Program-made: the position numbers and the translations under genes
Assembly: GCA_003488005.1 (NCBI GenBank)
Contig: DNND01000066.1
Location: 89,928 to 153,927 of the forward strand
Reading direction: 5' to 3'
DNA from: Blastocatellia bacterium
GTDB lineage: Bacteria > Acidobacteriota > Blastocatellia > Pyrinomonadales > Pyrinomonadaceae
Length of the DNA: 64,000 nucleotides
Notes under the pieces: model-generated
What the model saw: the letters and a program-made list of their open reading frames with translations, nothing else
Database searches by the model: none
What the model was told of the DNA's origin: nothing
In this document: positions 19,343-29,396 of the stretch, piece by piece
Position numbering within the stretch: the first letter of the stretch is position 1
Layout of the letters: each line of letters begins with the position of its first letter

Positions 19343-19804
19343 TTACCAACGGCCCCCTTCATCAACCAGGCGCGGCCGCTTCGCTCCGGCGAGCAGATTT
19401 TCCAGCGCGCTGTCGAAAGTTTCTCCAACAAAATTCAGGTCGTCGTAGATCAAAAAAACTCGTCCCTGCTCGTCAATCGCCACGAACCCGTGACCGTCGT
19501 CGGTTTCGCCGAGTGGATACAGGTTACTCTTGAGGATTCCAGAGAATTCGCGAAAGCGATCGTCTTCACCCATCGCCAACATGGGATCGAGCACTATAGG
19601 CGTTCTCGCGAATTCAACGCCCGAGCCCCTTCGTCCAACGTGTAAGTTGCCAAACTCTGCCAACGCCTTGAGCGCCGCCGGAAAAGGATCGAATCCGGGC
19701 GGCAGCTGGATTTCGCGCGAAACGTCCCGGTCCGGGATCCATCCCGCTTCACCCAACATTTCCTTCGTTGCCGCCGAGAATCGTTCGCTGGTTTGATCCA
19801 TCAT
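19343..19804 (-). CDS. SUKH-3 family immunity protein, partner of the Tc deaminase
   Basis: A small 153-residue cytosolic protein. It fits the SUKH-3 immunity family: FSAATKEMLGEAGWIPDRDV near the start, then LAEFGNLHV, GVEFARTPIVLDP, an acidic GEDDRF and a C-terminal IDEQGRVFLIYDD. SUKH proteins neutralise nucleic-acid-targeting polymorphic toxins. Its ATG (19802-19804) overlaps the TGA of the TcB-TcC gene (19801-19803) as ATGA, so its translation should be coupled to the toxin that ends in a deaminase domain. A second ATG lies one codon downstream; the longer open frame back to 19858 reads into the toxin gene and is rejected. An immunity gene inside a Tc operon is unusual and is the best evidence that the cargo is toxic to the producer. 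Confidence 0.85.
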   Translation of the reverse strand: MMDQTSERFSAATKEMLGEAGWIPDRDVSREIQLPPGFDPFPAALKALAEFGNLHVGRRGSGVEFARTPIVLDPMLAMGEDDRFREFSGILKSNLYPLGETDDGHGFVAIDEQGRVFLIYDDLNFVGETFDSALENLLAGAKRPRLVDEGGRW

Positions 19805-22800
19805 GGTTGCCCCCTGTACACATCGGAAACGCCGAAACTTTGCAATACTTGAGCACAACTCGAACAGGCAGCCCGCGGAGTGCCATGAGTAGTGCTGCCC
19901 GGCCCGCGTACTTGTTGGGCCGCGCTGGCGCCCCCTCTCGGATCAACTCCGGCTTCCAGGGCGCGCGAAAGCGCCTGGGGTTCGGCGCATCGTCCGTGTC
20001 CACCTGACCGACTGGCCGCCGGGACATTCTCAAGGGCCGCCTCCACGTCAGGGTGCAAACTCGTTGGGCCACCTCCCCTGACGCTCGTACCGGTGTATGT
20101 TTCATCCCCAACCGTCAGGGCCGCTGACATGTTAGGACGCGGCGTCTGTTGACGGGCTGCGTTCGCTGTCGCTCTAGCTGACAATCGGACGCGTATTCGC
20201 CCGCCTATTGCCTGGCCTACGGGAGCGACTACTCCACCCGCAACTCCTCCGGTTATCGTAGAAGCCAGGATGGCGCCCCCATCCAGGCCGCGTTGGGCAG
20301 CCTCGCCACTGACCACTTGGCGAGTGGTTTCAAACGTAGCGCCGCCCAGGGCTCCGGAACCCACGCCGCGTGCGGCCGAAGTGGCGATCCGCGTAGCTCG
20401 CGTTGCGTTTGTTGCAGCCCGAACTGCCGTGCCGCCGGCCACAGTCGCGCGTGCGGCGGTAGACGTGGTCTGCAGAGCGGTTCCAGCCGCTGATGTCGCT
20501 CGGGCAGCCGACGTTGCCGCGGCTGCGGCTCGAGCCGCCGTTGCGGCACTGCGCGCCGCGGCCACTCCTGGAATGATGCCGGTTACCGCACCGGCTACCA
20601 GTCCTGCCGTGCCTGCCTGGCGATTCTGCTCCCAATTTATTCGACCATCAGGATTGGTGAGTCTTTGCCCCGTGGCATCGGCGGCCCTGGCGCTGACATA
20701 ACCGCTGGCGGCGCCGACCGCCACCGTACCCGCAAAGGTGACGGCCGCCGCACCAGTGGCCCCGGCAGCAGTTCCCCCAATAGCTCCCGCCAGCGCTCCC
20801 ACAGCCACAGCTCCCGCGCCCGCTGTCACTACCGTCACGGCGACGGCAACTACGACGACCGCTGCCACAATTCCCACTTGTCTCCATGTCCAGAAACCGG
20901 TCGGATCGTTGGCGACGATCGGGTTGTTACGAACATAAACGTAGAGGTTGATGTGGTCCGCGGTTCCAATTGGATCGCAACTTGTCCAACGACCCAACCA
21001 TGAGCAGTAGTACCGTGCGCCGTGGTAAAAAAGATCGTTCTCCTCATCGCGCTCTCTGCCGGTGTATCGATAGCGCTTTGAGGACCCAGTCAGATTACGG
21101 ACGGCCCGGTAAGACGACGAGCCATAGGGAAAATACTCTTCGTACGCGATCACTGCGGCCTGGTGATCCAGCTCCAGGATGGCGGATCCCAGATGGTTGC
21201 TGTGCTGGTACCGAATGAGTTGTGGTGGTCCGGCGTCAGTCCCCAGGGAGAGGCTTTCGACCATCATGGTCCGCTTCTGGTCAATCAAGACGTGTAGCGT
21301 CTCGCGCTCCCTCGTCAAACTTCCGGCCGCGTCGTACTCGCGATAAACCTCGAACGCGCCCAGATATAGACGCTCCGATTTACGGACTGGCGTTTCGCCC
21401 GGCAGAGAGGACGCATAGGTGATCTTGCGCAAACGCTGACCGCCGGCGTCGTACGAATAGTAAGTTGTTTCCGGCATCCCGGAGGTTACGGCCTGCCGGG
21501 TGGTGGATTGCAGGTGATCGTCCACGTTCCAGGTCAGTCGCTGCAGATGCGGCATGCTGATCATGTTGCCGTGTTCGTCGTAACTGTAGTGAGCGGAGTA
21601 GGGGCCCAGCGCGGCATCGCCCGGGAGGCTGGTGGCAGAAAGCCGATTACTAATCTCACCCGGAGTAATCTGACTTGGTTCAGCGTACGCATAGCGGCGC
21701 GTCCACCCACCGCTGGCGACCTGATGAACCATGGTAAGCAGGTTACCGACCCAGTCGTAGGTATACTCCTCGGTATAATTGCCCATCGCTCTACCATCGC
21801 CTCGGGCGTCGGAGAATGAGCGGAACGCGTCGTCGTTCGTCACCTGCCTTGCGGGATTTAGGTTGATTCCTGTCTGGCCTAAGTGTTCGCGGCCGCTGGC
21901 GGATTTCAGGCGATAAATAGGGTCGTAAGTATAGTCGGCCGAAGGCTCGACACGCTGGTTACGAAAAAAGACTGCGTTTTGAATATCTGCCGAGTCTCGT
22001 AGCCCGGTGATGTTGCCGACGGGATCATAGGTGTAAGCGAGGGCCTGCACAGTTCGTTCGGCGGCGGCAAAAGTGTTCGGGCGCAGCGTGGTTAATGTCT
22101 TTAGGCGAAGAGTGGCCGGGTCGTAAGAAGAAGTCACAACAACTCCGTTGCCAAAGGCGATCCCGAGGCGTTGCCCGCGCTCGTTGTAATCGATCCCGGT
22201 GACCGGATGAATGTCAGCGGTGGTTGGATCCAACAGGGCGCCCGGAGCAGTCGCTCGTCGAATCCAGAGGTCGATTCGCTCCAGCAGGTTCGCTTCATTG
22301 TAGGAAGTTTGGATGACTGACGGACGGCCAGCTGCCGTGTGTGGCGTAGTTACCTGAATTGGGCGGCTCATCGCGTCAAAACGACTGGAGGAAGAAAAAC
22401 TCTCGATGGTCAGCAACGACGCGGTAGCGGCGTCAAGGGCGCCAACGTTGATTGCAGGTGAGTCAGCGATGTCGGTAATGACCGACCAATCTGGCGTTGT
22501 GTCATAGAAGGACCCGGGTTCGGCAGCGGGAACAAATTGCGCCAGCTGTAGAGTGCTCTCAAGCAGGTTACCCTTGAAGTCATAGCGCTCGTTGGTAGCC
22601 AGCCCGGCGCCATCGTAATGGCGAAACTGTTTGCCTTTCAGGTTGCGTGCCGCGTCAGGGTGCTTTTCACCATAGACCACGCGTTCAACGAGAATCTCAC
22701 CGAAGCTGGGCCGCGCTACGAAGCGGTGGGTCAGGCGTTTCAAAGCATCGTAGCGCATGCGAAAGCTGAAACCGCGCCCGTCCCAGGCCCGCAACGCCTG

Positions 22801-25800
22801 GCCATGGACGTTATTGAGCATGCGCCGTTCGCCTCCGTCCATGCCATTGTGATAGAGCGCTTGGCCGGTCAGGTCGTAGCCGGCAACGTAACGGAAGCCC
22901 CCTCCGGTACCGAGCGGCTCCCGGAGGCAAAACTCTACGGCGTGCCGGTCCAGCGCGTTTATTACCGTCAGAGGTTTCCCTTCCGTGTCAGTTGCAGTGC
23001 GCGTCGCGAAACGCTGAGCGGCGCCGCCCTCTATGCCATTGTCCGCAACGCTCAGGCACTTGCGGCCGCGCGCGTCGAAATACTCTACGGTGGGTGTACC
23101 AGCATGGGTCGCGGCCTTCTGCGCCGCTGCCTGGTTCGCATTGCGCTCCTCGGGCGTGTCGCCCAATAAACCACCAATTCGTTGCTCATGCCAGGAAACG
23201 AAGGCGCCGGGACCGCCAGCGAAGAGCCGATGGAAAAAAGGTCCGACGATCGGATCGGTGAAGGGCTCTCCTACGACTTGCCCACTATGTAGATCCACCA
23301 CTGGGACCGTGTTGTCGTTGGCATCCCACACTTCCTGTCGCCATGCGTCGAAGGAAGTTTTGTCGAAGGTGTTGTCCGGATGGACCGAGGCGACGATGCG
23401 GTCCATCGGATCGTAGAACAGTACCGAACTTACACCTACGCGGCGGTCAAACTCAAATCGAGGAGTTACGGAAAAGAAGGGCTCATATTTACGGACCGGG
23501 TTTCCCTTGTTGTTGTATATCGTCCAGCCGCTGCCCACCCACCGCGGTGAAACGTTGTCGCTTACACCGGTTACTGGACCCCGCTCAGCCTGGGCCTTGT
23601 GTTGTACCTTGCGCCCGAATCCGTCTCCATAGGCAATAACGTGATGGAATTTGGATCCACTCACTAAATCTGAGACATGCGTCTCACGAGTCAGAGTGTA
23701 GACCGCAATAGCAGACGGCGCGGCCAAGCCCCGCGTGCGAAAATACGCGAGGTCGTCGTAAAGGATCCGTGAAGTTGCATTACCTAAGATTCCGACAGGA
23801 TCGTTCAGCGGATCGGCCAGGGCCGCCTGGATTGTGACCTCGTCAAGATCCGCATGAAAGCCCGACAACGAGTCGCCTTCTCCCGCTTTGCCGCTGACGG
23901 CCACTCCTGTCACTCGACCCAGGCAATCAAAAATAACCTCATTGCTGTTGCCATTGGCATCCACAACGCGAAACGGTTCTAAAACGCGATAGTCAAGATG
24001 GGCCGTCACGACGTTCAGCAACGCGTCTGTGGAGACTCTCGCCTGAAGATCGAAAGTGTCATATGCAATGCGACTAACCGCCCCGAATGGATTCACGACG
24101 CGTCGGACCTGGTAAAAGTGGCTGCGCGCCTCACCTAGTTCTGTAGCTGCTGAGTCCGTGTCGCCAGCCGAGTAGAAGACGCGTCCGGAGGGTATCCACC
24201 AATTATTCTGGCCGCTTGGTCGGACATATCCACCTTCGGTGAGCATCGTCTCTGTTAGCCGGCTGCCGAAGATCCGATTTATCAGACCAGGCGTAAGCGC
24301 AAGTTGATACGACTCCCCCGGCAAGGCCTGCGAATGCGCGACTCCATGCGGCAGTAGGGTGGTCATGTCATCGCTTCGGTAAAGAATGCGAGAGTGTTCC
24401 ATGATTCGGCGCCCCGCTAGTGGCGCCGTGCCGACTCCTTCGATGTCGGGCGTTGAAACGTCCTCATAGGGAATATCGTGAAGATTGCTCCAAAGCGTGG
24501 ACCAGTGGGTATCCATTTCCTCGAAGCTGAATCTGCCGTCGGTAGGAAGAATGCCGGTCAGTTCGGCGCTTATCGACTCGCAAGTCAGCGGCGCGCGGTA
24601 CGCGTCGAAGGTTAAACTGTCAGCCGGACGGTTTACCGGATCCGTGTAGGATCGCTCTGTGGCATCGACATGCACGCGGTGCTGATCATGGGCAAGCATC
24701 GTGCGCAGCGGGAGTGAGAGGTTTGGCTCTGGGTCAGAGGTTGACCTTCGACCATAGGCAACCGAAACTGATCGCAAGACGTTCCCGAATTCATTTACTT
24801 CCAAAGTCAGGTTATGTGTGACGCGCGGATCGCTGGGCTCGCGCTCGTAGTGATAACTTATCGATTCGCGGGGATGGGTTAAGAACACTGCGTTTCGATT
24901 AACCCCCCGATCTTGTAGCTTCCTGACCGTCAGGTTCTGTTCCGTGACTGTGTAGGGATGCTCCGCTTTTGAAGTTCCATCCTCGGCATAGATTTCAGTG
25001 CGCAGCGTGGTGCCTTTCAGGGCCCGGTAAGCTTCCTGCATCTCGCGCGGATCCAGGGCGCCCTCTAAGACAGTGTCGGCTAGCAACATCGCTTCGCGGG
25101 CAGCGACGTCAGCGGGGCTAGCGCCACGCAGATCGGGTTCAATCCAATATTCATGAGCGTATTGTTGCGAGATAGTGCCGGCCTCGACGAACGCGCCGGT
25201 ATGAAACCAGGTCCGAGTTAGCATTGGCGGGACAAACGACTCGGAATCTTCGTTCGCTGCCGCAACCTCAGGAAACAAAGTGTCGTCGCGATGCGATTCG
25301 GTGTCCCATTGCTCTACCATGCCGAAGCCGCGAAACTCTCTCTCTTCGCCGTCGAAGTAGCCGTGATGGTAGGCATAGCGGGTCACAAACCGACTGCGGC
25401 CGATCCAGTCGTAGATTTCAAGTCGCTCAACTACATGAACCGGAAACGGCAGTCGTGTAAGCCAGGGTCTTCCGGCGCGTTTATCTTCAAGGTAGAAACG
25501 GGTTGAAGATGCATAAGCGACGCGCGTCTCAGCGCCCAAGTTATTTTTCGTTTGGACCATCAAGTGCGGCTTCTGCGAACCCATTAAGTCCAAATACCGC
25601 AAAGAGGAGTAGGCTTCGCCCGGCAGTGGAGACGACCAAACCAGACAGGCCGTCCCGTTACCCAGAAGGTCAGTGACCTGTACCGAGCTGAGGTTGTCCG
25701 CGCCCGGAAACACCGCGAGCACATGAGGATCGGCCCACGAATTTCCAGAGCGATTGAAACAAACCTGCACTCCGTCGAAGCCAACATACAAAACGTCGGT

Positions 25801-27837
25801 CGTGCCAGATCCGTCGATGTCGGCAAAATGAACCCGGCGCGGGTCGAACTGCTCCTCAGCGGCGAAGCGAGGAGCGTTATCCATTGAGACCTTTGCGCCG
25901 AAACGACCATAGCCGAGGTTGGGCCAATAGCAGACTTCGCCATTGCGAACACGAACAATATCGCTAAGCCCATCGCCTGAGAGATCCGCCAACGACACAG
26001 TCTGAGTGCCGTCCGCAAAAACTACTCGCGGCCCTCGCTCCTCGTCCCAGGGTGTAGCGACCCGCTCGGCTTCGCCAAATCCTTCGACTCCGAGCGAAGG
26101 GTAAAAGGTGTAAACATCGTCTTCCGTGATTAATACATCAGCACGTCCGTCGCCAGTAAGATCGACGAACTTGAGATTTGGCTCCGACCAATTCAGGCGC
26201 GGCAGAAACTTGAATGTCTTGAGTGGCTCCCAACTCTCATCAATTGTTCGCGCAAAGTAACCCGGGACTAGCGCATCAAGGGCCACCAGTTCGGGTCGTC
26301 CCTCACCAGTCAAGTCCAAGAGTTGTTGTCCGCTGCCGGGACGGAAAGGTACGGTCACGGACAAGACTTGTTCCGACGGTCCAAAGCTGGCGCGCGTCAC
26401 TCGTTTGCCGCTCGGAAGTTGTACTCTGTTAAGCGGGCTAAGATTGCGCTTGTAGCTCCAACCACCGTCCTGGTCCGTCAGTATGCCGCTGAGACCTTCG
26501 CCGTCCAGATCAACCCACTGGAAACGAGATCCAGCCAATCCTTCCGGCAAGTTTTCGCGACTGTCGGCGTTGTCAAGTGCAAGGATCTCCGGCTGTAGCT
26601 CCGGCTGGCTGTAAAAAAATTCCAGCTCCGGAGTTGAACGTTGATCGTAACCAATGGCCTTTCGTCGATAACCCGTCTGCTTTATTGACTCAATGAATGT
26701 ATAAACAGGGTTGCGAGGATCGGTGGGTGCGGTTTCGTCCGAGTAGCGGAAATCAGTTGAGCGAACCAGATAAGGCTCTTCGAATTCAGCCTGACCCGGG
26801 AACTGGTGAAACAGCAAAACGCGCTCACAGCGCCGGTAGGTGCGCACTTCAAACCCGGCCCGAAAGACCGACCAGGGATCCGGGCGAACAGGCCACGAGG
26901 GATCTACGGCCGGATTGCGCACGGGTGTTGGCGCTTCGGTCCGATGGTCGCCGTAGTCGAAAACGATTTGAAAATGCCAGGTTGTCGGAAGCGGCGCCGC
27001 AGCGCCATTTTCTGACCAATCCGGAAAATACGGCGTCGAGTTTCCATAATGGACCGACTTCAAATAACGCTGCGTCCGCCGGTCGTCGTCAGTTCGATTT
27101 GCTTCGTGCGCCGCCGCCCGATTAATTTCAGCCAGATCATCTATCGCGTATCGATACTGCGTCGCGTTGCCCTTATCATCAAAGGTTAAGGCGATTAGGT
27201 AGGAAAAAATTCGGCGCTCATCGCTTGGATCTCTTATGCGGCTGTTGTCATCGATGCCGAAAAGCGTTGTGACGTTGTCGCGCGTTATCGTGCGCCAATG
27301 GCTGACTCCGTTTTCGGTACGCGTCCAACGCTCGATGCGCGCAAACAATCCTTCTATGCGGGGGCGGTAAAGGTAAACCCGGTAAGCAACGTGGTGAAGC
27401 GTACGCGAAAACGCGATGCGGTTTCCCCCACTGTCGAGAATCGGCACCAGGTCCTCAGCGCCGGAAATGAGAAAGACGTCCGATTCGTCGCCGTCGAGAT
27501 AGCGCGGCATTCCTTTGTCGGTCTTGCGCGTGATAGCTGGCAGTGAAAGGCCCCACCCAAGACCGAATGGACCATTGCCGGAGCCTGAATCGTATGAGAG
27601 GGAAAGCTGTGGACCGAAACTGGAGCGGCCGGGGCTTGATGCCAGAGGAACGGATAACGATCCAGTTCCGGTAGCAGGATTTACGCCGAACTTTTCGCCT
27701 AGGCCGCGGATGGCACCGCCACCTTTCGGCAGCGAAACTGACGGCAACCGAGTGCTGGCACTGGGCGCAGCCGCGCCTGCCTCTTGATTCTTAGGCTGAG
27801 GGGCTTGCGAGGACGAAGCGTCGCGGTCTTGAGGCAT
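19801..27837 (-). CDS. Fused TcB-TcC toxin protein with C-terminal YwqJ-like deaminase
   Basis: A 2678-residue protein combining TcB and TcC in one chain. The N-terminus is an SpvB domain (PKGGGAIRGLGEKF, SYDSGSGNGPFGLGWGLSLP). Then come FG-GAP/VCBS-like repeats (about 500-700), TcdB middle regions and many RHS/YD repeats forming the cocoon. The RHS core ends with GRERDEENDLFYHGARYY and DPIGTADHINLYVYVRNNP..NDPTG, the usual autoproteolysis site. The remaining ~365 residues are the variable cargo: a Gly/Ala-rich hydrophobic part, a long Ala/Thr/Arg-rich helical stretch and a C-terminal domain with HGRCAEPQAL (Cys and Glu at about 2617-2619) and HGTPRAACSSC (about 2651-2661). The CAE plus CxxC zinc motifs and HGTPR are those of YwqJ-family deaminases. 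It is the first gene of the toxin operon; the immunity gene overlaps its stop. Confidence 0.92.
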   Translation of the reverse strand: MPQDRDASSSQAPQPKNQEAGAAAPSASTRLPSVSLPKGGGAIRGLGEKFGVNPATGTGSLSVPLASSPGRSSFGPQLSLSYDSGSGNGPFGLGWGLSLPAITRKTDKGMPRYLDGDESDVFLISGAEDLVPILDSGGNRIAFSRTLHHVAYRVYLYRPRIEGLFARIERWTRTENGVSHWRTITRDNVTTLFGIDDNSRIRDPSDERRIFSYLIALTFDDKGNATQYRYAIDDLAEINRAAAHEANRTDDDRRTQRYLKSVHYGNSTPYFPDWSENGAAAPLPTTWHFQIVFDYGDHRTEAPTPVRNPAVDPSWPVRPDPWSVFRAGFEVRTYRRCERVLLFHQFPGQAEFEEPYLVRSTDFRYSDETAPTDPRNPVYTFIESIKQTGYRRKAIGYDQRSTPELEFFYSQPELQPEILALDNADSRENLPEGLAGSRFQWVDLDGEGLSGILTDQDGGWSYKRNLSPLNRVQLPSGKRVTRASFGPSEQVLSVTVPFRPGSGQQLLDLTGEGRPELVALDALVPGYFARTIDESWEPLKTFKFLPRLNWSEPNLKFVDLTGDGRADVLITEDDVYTFYPSLGVEGFGEAERVATPWDEERGPRVVFADGTQTVSLADLSGDGLSDIVRVRNGEVCYWPNLGYGRFGAKVSMDNAPRFAAEEQFDPRRVHFADIDGSGTTDVLYVGFDGVQVCFNRSGNSWADPHVLAVFPGADNLSSVQVTDLLGNGTACLVWSSPLPGEAYSSLRYLDLMGSQKPHLMVQTKNNLGAETRVAYASSTRFYLEDKRAGRPWLTRLPFPVHVVERLEIYDWIGRSRFVTRYAYHHGYFDGEEREFRGFGMVEQWDTESHRDDTLFPEVAAANEDSESFVPPMLTRTWFHTGAFVEAGTISQQYAHEYWIEPDLRGASPADVAAREAMLLADTVLEGALDPREMQEAYRALKGTTLRTEIYAEDGTSKAEHPYTVTEQNLTVRKLQDRGVNRNAVFLTHPRESISYHYEREPSDPRVTHNLTLEVNEFGNVLRSVSVAYGRRSTSDPEPNLSLPLRTMLAHDQHRVHVDATERSYTDPVNRPADSLTFDAYRAPLTCESISAELTGILPTDGRFSFEEMDTHWSTLWSNLHDIPYEDVSTPDIEGVGTAPLAGRRIMEHSRILYRSDDMTTLLPHGVAHSQALPGESYQLALTPGLINRIFGSRLTETMLTEGGYVRPSGQNNWWIPSGRVFYSAGDTDSAATELGEARSHFYQVRRVVNPFGAVSRIAYDTFDLQARVSTDALLNVVTAHLDYRVLEPFRVVDANGNSNEVIFDCLGRVTGVAVSGKAGEGDSLSGFHADLDEVTIQAALADPLNDPVGILGNATSRILYDDLAYFRTRGLAAPSAIAVYTLTRETHVSDLVSGSKFHHVIAYGDGFGRKVQHKAQAERGPVTGVSDNVSPRWVGSGWTIYNNKGNPVRKYEPFFSVTPRFEFDRRVGVSSVLFYDPMDRIVASVHPDNTFDKTSFDAWRQEVWDANDNTVPVVDLHSGQVVGEPFTDPIVGPFFHRLFAGGPGAFVSWHEQRIGGLLGDTPEERNANQAAAQKAATHAGTPTVEYFDARGRKCLSVADNGIEGGAAQRFATRTATDTEGKPLTVINALDRHAVEFCLREPLGTGGGFRYVAGYDLTGQALYHNGMDGGERRMLNNVHGQALRAWDGRGFSFRMRYDALKRLTHRFVARPSFGEILVERVVYGEKHPDAARNLKGKQFRHYDGAGLATNERYDFKGNLLESTLQLAQFVPAAEPGSFYDTTPDWSVITDIADSPAINVGALDAATASLLTIESFSSSSRFDAMSRPIQVTTPHTAAGRPSVIQTSYNEANLLERIDLWIRRATAPGALLDPTTADIHPVTGIDYNERGQRLGIAFGNGVVVTSSYDPATLRLKTLTTLRPNTFAAAERTVQALAYTYDPVGNITGLRDSADIQNAVFFRNQRVEPSADYTYDPIYRLKSASGREHLGQTGINLNPARQVTNDDAFRSFSDARGDGRAMGNYTEEYTYDWVGNLLTMVHQVASGGWTRRYAYAEPSQITPGEISNRLSATSLPGDAALGPYSAHYSYDEHGNMISMPHLQRLTWNVDDHLQSTTRQAVTSGMPETTYYSYDAGGQRLRKITYASSLPGETPVRKSERLYLGAFEVYREYDAAGSLTRERETLHVLIDQKRTMMVESLSLGTDAGPPQLIRYQHSNHLGSAILELDHQAAVIAYEEYFPYGSSSYRAVRNLTGSSKRYRYTGRERDEENDLFYHGARYYCSWLGRWTSCDPIGTADHINLYVYVRNNPIVANDPTGFWTWRQVGIVAAVVVVAVAVTVVTAGAGAVAVGALAGAIGGTAAGATGAAAVTFAGTVAVGAASGYVSARAADATGQRLTNPDGRINWEQNRQAGTAGLVAGAVTGIIPGVAAARSAATAARAAAAATSAARATSAAGTALQTTSTAARATVAGGTAVRAATNATRATRIATSAARGVGSGALGGATFETTRQVVSGEAAQRGLDGGAILASTITGGVAGGVVAPVGQAIGGRIRVRLSARATANAARQQTPRPNMSAALTVGDETYTGTSVRGGGPTSLHPDVEAALENVPAASRSGGHGRCAEPQALSRALEAGVDPRGGASAAQQVRGPGSTTHGTPRAACSSCAQVLQSFGVSDVYRGQP

Positions 27838-29256
27838 TGCCGTTTTCTCGACAAGGACGCAGACGATCCAGGGCTGAGGTTGAGGGCCTCTTTTCTGGAA
27901 TATTTAACGGTGTCCTACGAGCAGAGAATTTCTGGTTCGTGTTTTTCGAGTTGTTTCCATTCGCGTGAGTGTGAACGCAGTGAAAGGAATACTTTCATTT
28001 TCAAGAAACGAGCCGGAAAGCCTCTCGTTGAAGACCAAAAAACAGTTGAAGACGATTAGACAAGCTGAAGCCTACACTCTCAAGGAGTTATCAGTCAACA
28101 TAAGTCTGCCGGGTTTGCTCTTGAAATACTACCTTGCCGAACTCAAAAGAATATCCACATGGCGCGTCAGCCCCTTTGTCAATGTCCACCCTGTCTAATC
28201 AAAGGCAAGTGACAGTTCCCGTCTCCTTGCGACCCGGAGCGTGGGCGTTTTGATCCCTGGTCGGACAAAGGTTTAAGCCCTTTGTTTTGGCTAGTTGGCA
28301 AAGCATCGAAATCGATGAGTAATTCCCGTTCTTTACCACCCCTTACCATCGGTTGCCATTCCTTACTTGTGAATTGATGTTTATTCCGGAGTTCTTGCGC
28401 TGGGAGCAAGGGAAAGCCTTGCGGGATCGAGCAGTTGTTCAGCGTCCCTTTGAAATCCGTTGCAACGGTCGCCTGCATGCTGTCTTAAAGTGCGAGGATC
28501 CTCGATCTGAGATCACTAATGTAGCGTGAAGCAACGATTAGAAACCTCTAAAATAAATTTCACTGCTGTCTCGCAGCAAGCTACTAAGTGCGCGCTGCAG
28601 TGACCGTGGGGTCTGGGATGAAGGAGCCATACTTACAAGAAGAGGGACACTTCGCCTTCCCAAATCATGTGCGGGCCACGGACGCGGATGCATCCTCAGG
28701 ACGGGCACAATCAAAGAGGTAGTAGAGTTCAGGCTTCATTCCTCACCCCACGGCCCTCTCTCTTCGTGGGAGAGGGCCGGTTCTTTCTGGCGTCAGGTTG
28801 AAGCAAGGTTGATCGACCGAATATCTCGCCGCCCATAATTAATACGCTAATTCACGTGCGAGGATTTTCACCTGGAAACCACTATTGTGCATGAGACCCT
28901 GAATTTGAAAGCACGTTTTGGTGGCAGCGTGCCAATAGTTCTAAGGTCATAAGATCGATTGAGATAAACGAAATGATTGGACGTAGATATTAGTGTTCCT
29001 TATTTCCAGAAGGCACTTGGTAGTGCCCTGTGCACTAAGCGAGGGATTTAGCTTTAGATTAATCCCTAAAGATGAGCGCTTAGGTACGACTCCCAAGGCC
29101 ATGAAACTCTTGGGATTCCGTTATCACTCTCCCTCCAAAATATCTGGGCCCCACCTGGTTTGCGGCTCTAGCTGTAGGTCTTATTTGAGATCGCCGAAAG
29201 TTGGTACACAAACCGACCTCGTTGATGATTCCGTTGATTCGGATGCAAATGTTTTT
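27838..29256. other. Long intergenic region upstream of the Tc operon
   Basis: About 1.4 kb between the Tc operon start and tRNA-Ile, presumably holding the Tc promoter close to 27.84-28.1 kb and the leader of the tRNA/IleRS unit on the right. The only clear structure is the hairpin at 28751-28779. Open frames inside are short and of atypical composition. One minus-strand frame (28179-28478) has a faint resemblance to a Mu-type DNA-binding segment that I do not consider sufficient. No regulator gene for the toxin is visible. Confidence 0.5.
28751..28779. terminator. Perfect 10-bp hairpin followed by a T-rich stretch
   Basis: CGGCCCTCTC (28751-28760) pairs with GAGAGGGCCG (28770-28779), followed by GTTCTTTCT. 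It is isolated from any recognised gene 3' end, so it may be a remnant terminator or a dispersed palindromic repeat; GGCCCTCTCCC palindromes are common dispersed elements in many bacteria. Confidence 0.45.
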
Positions 29257-29330
29257 GGGCGGATAGCTCAGCTGGTTAGAGCGCGGTCCTGATAAGGCCG
29301 AGGCCGAGAGTTCGAATCTCTCTCCGCCCA
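29257..29330 (+). tRNA. tRNA-Ile (anticodon GAT)
   Basis: A 74-nt cloverleaf: acceptor GGGCGGA pairs with TCCGCCC, the D-stem is GCTC/GAGC, the anticodon stem CGGTC/GGCCG encloses CTGATAA with anticodon GAT at 29291-29293, and the T-arm is GAGAG-TTCGAAT-CTCTC. Discriminator A; CCA not encoded. It lies 66 bp upstream of an isoleucyl-tRNA-synthetase-like gene on the same strand, so the two may be co-transcribed. Confidence 0.96.
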
Positions 29331-29396
29331 CATGATCTGTTTAGGACCGGCGGAATCATTTGGAGCCAAGCGGGTATCGCTGCGTTGGGTGAACGC

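Noticed and set aside
28179..28478. Minus-strand frame with a segment reminiscent of Mu-type transposase DNA-binding domains (FTSKEWQPMVRGGKEREL)
   Set aside because: The resemblance is to a short stretch only; the rest of the frame has no coding character and no adjacent transposase.
29257..29396. T-box or other tRNA-sensing leader before the IleRS-like gene
   Set aside because: The structure is a complete tRNA gene with GAT anticodon, and no T-box consensus or antiterminator follows it.
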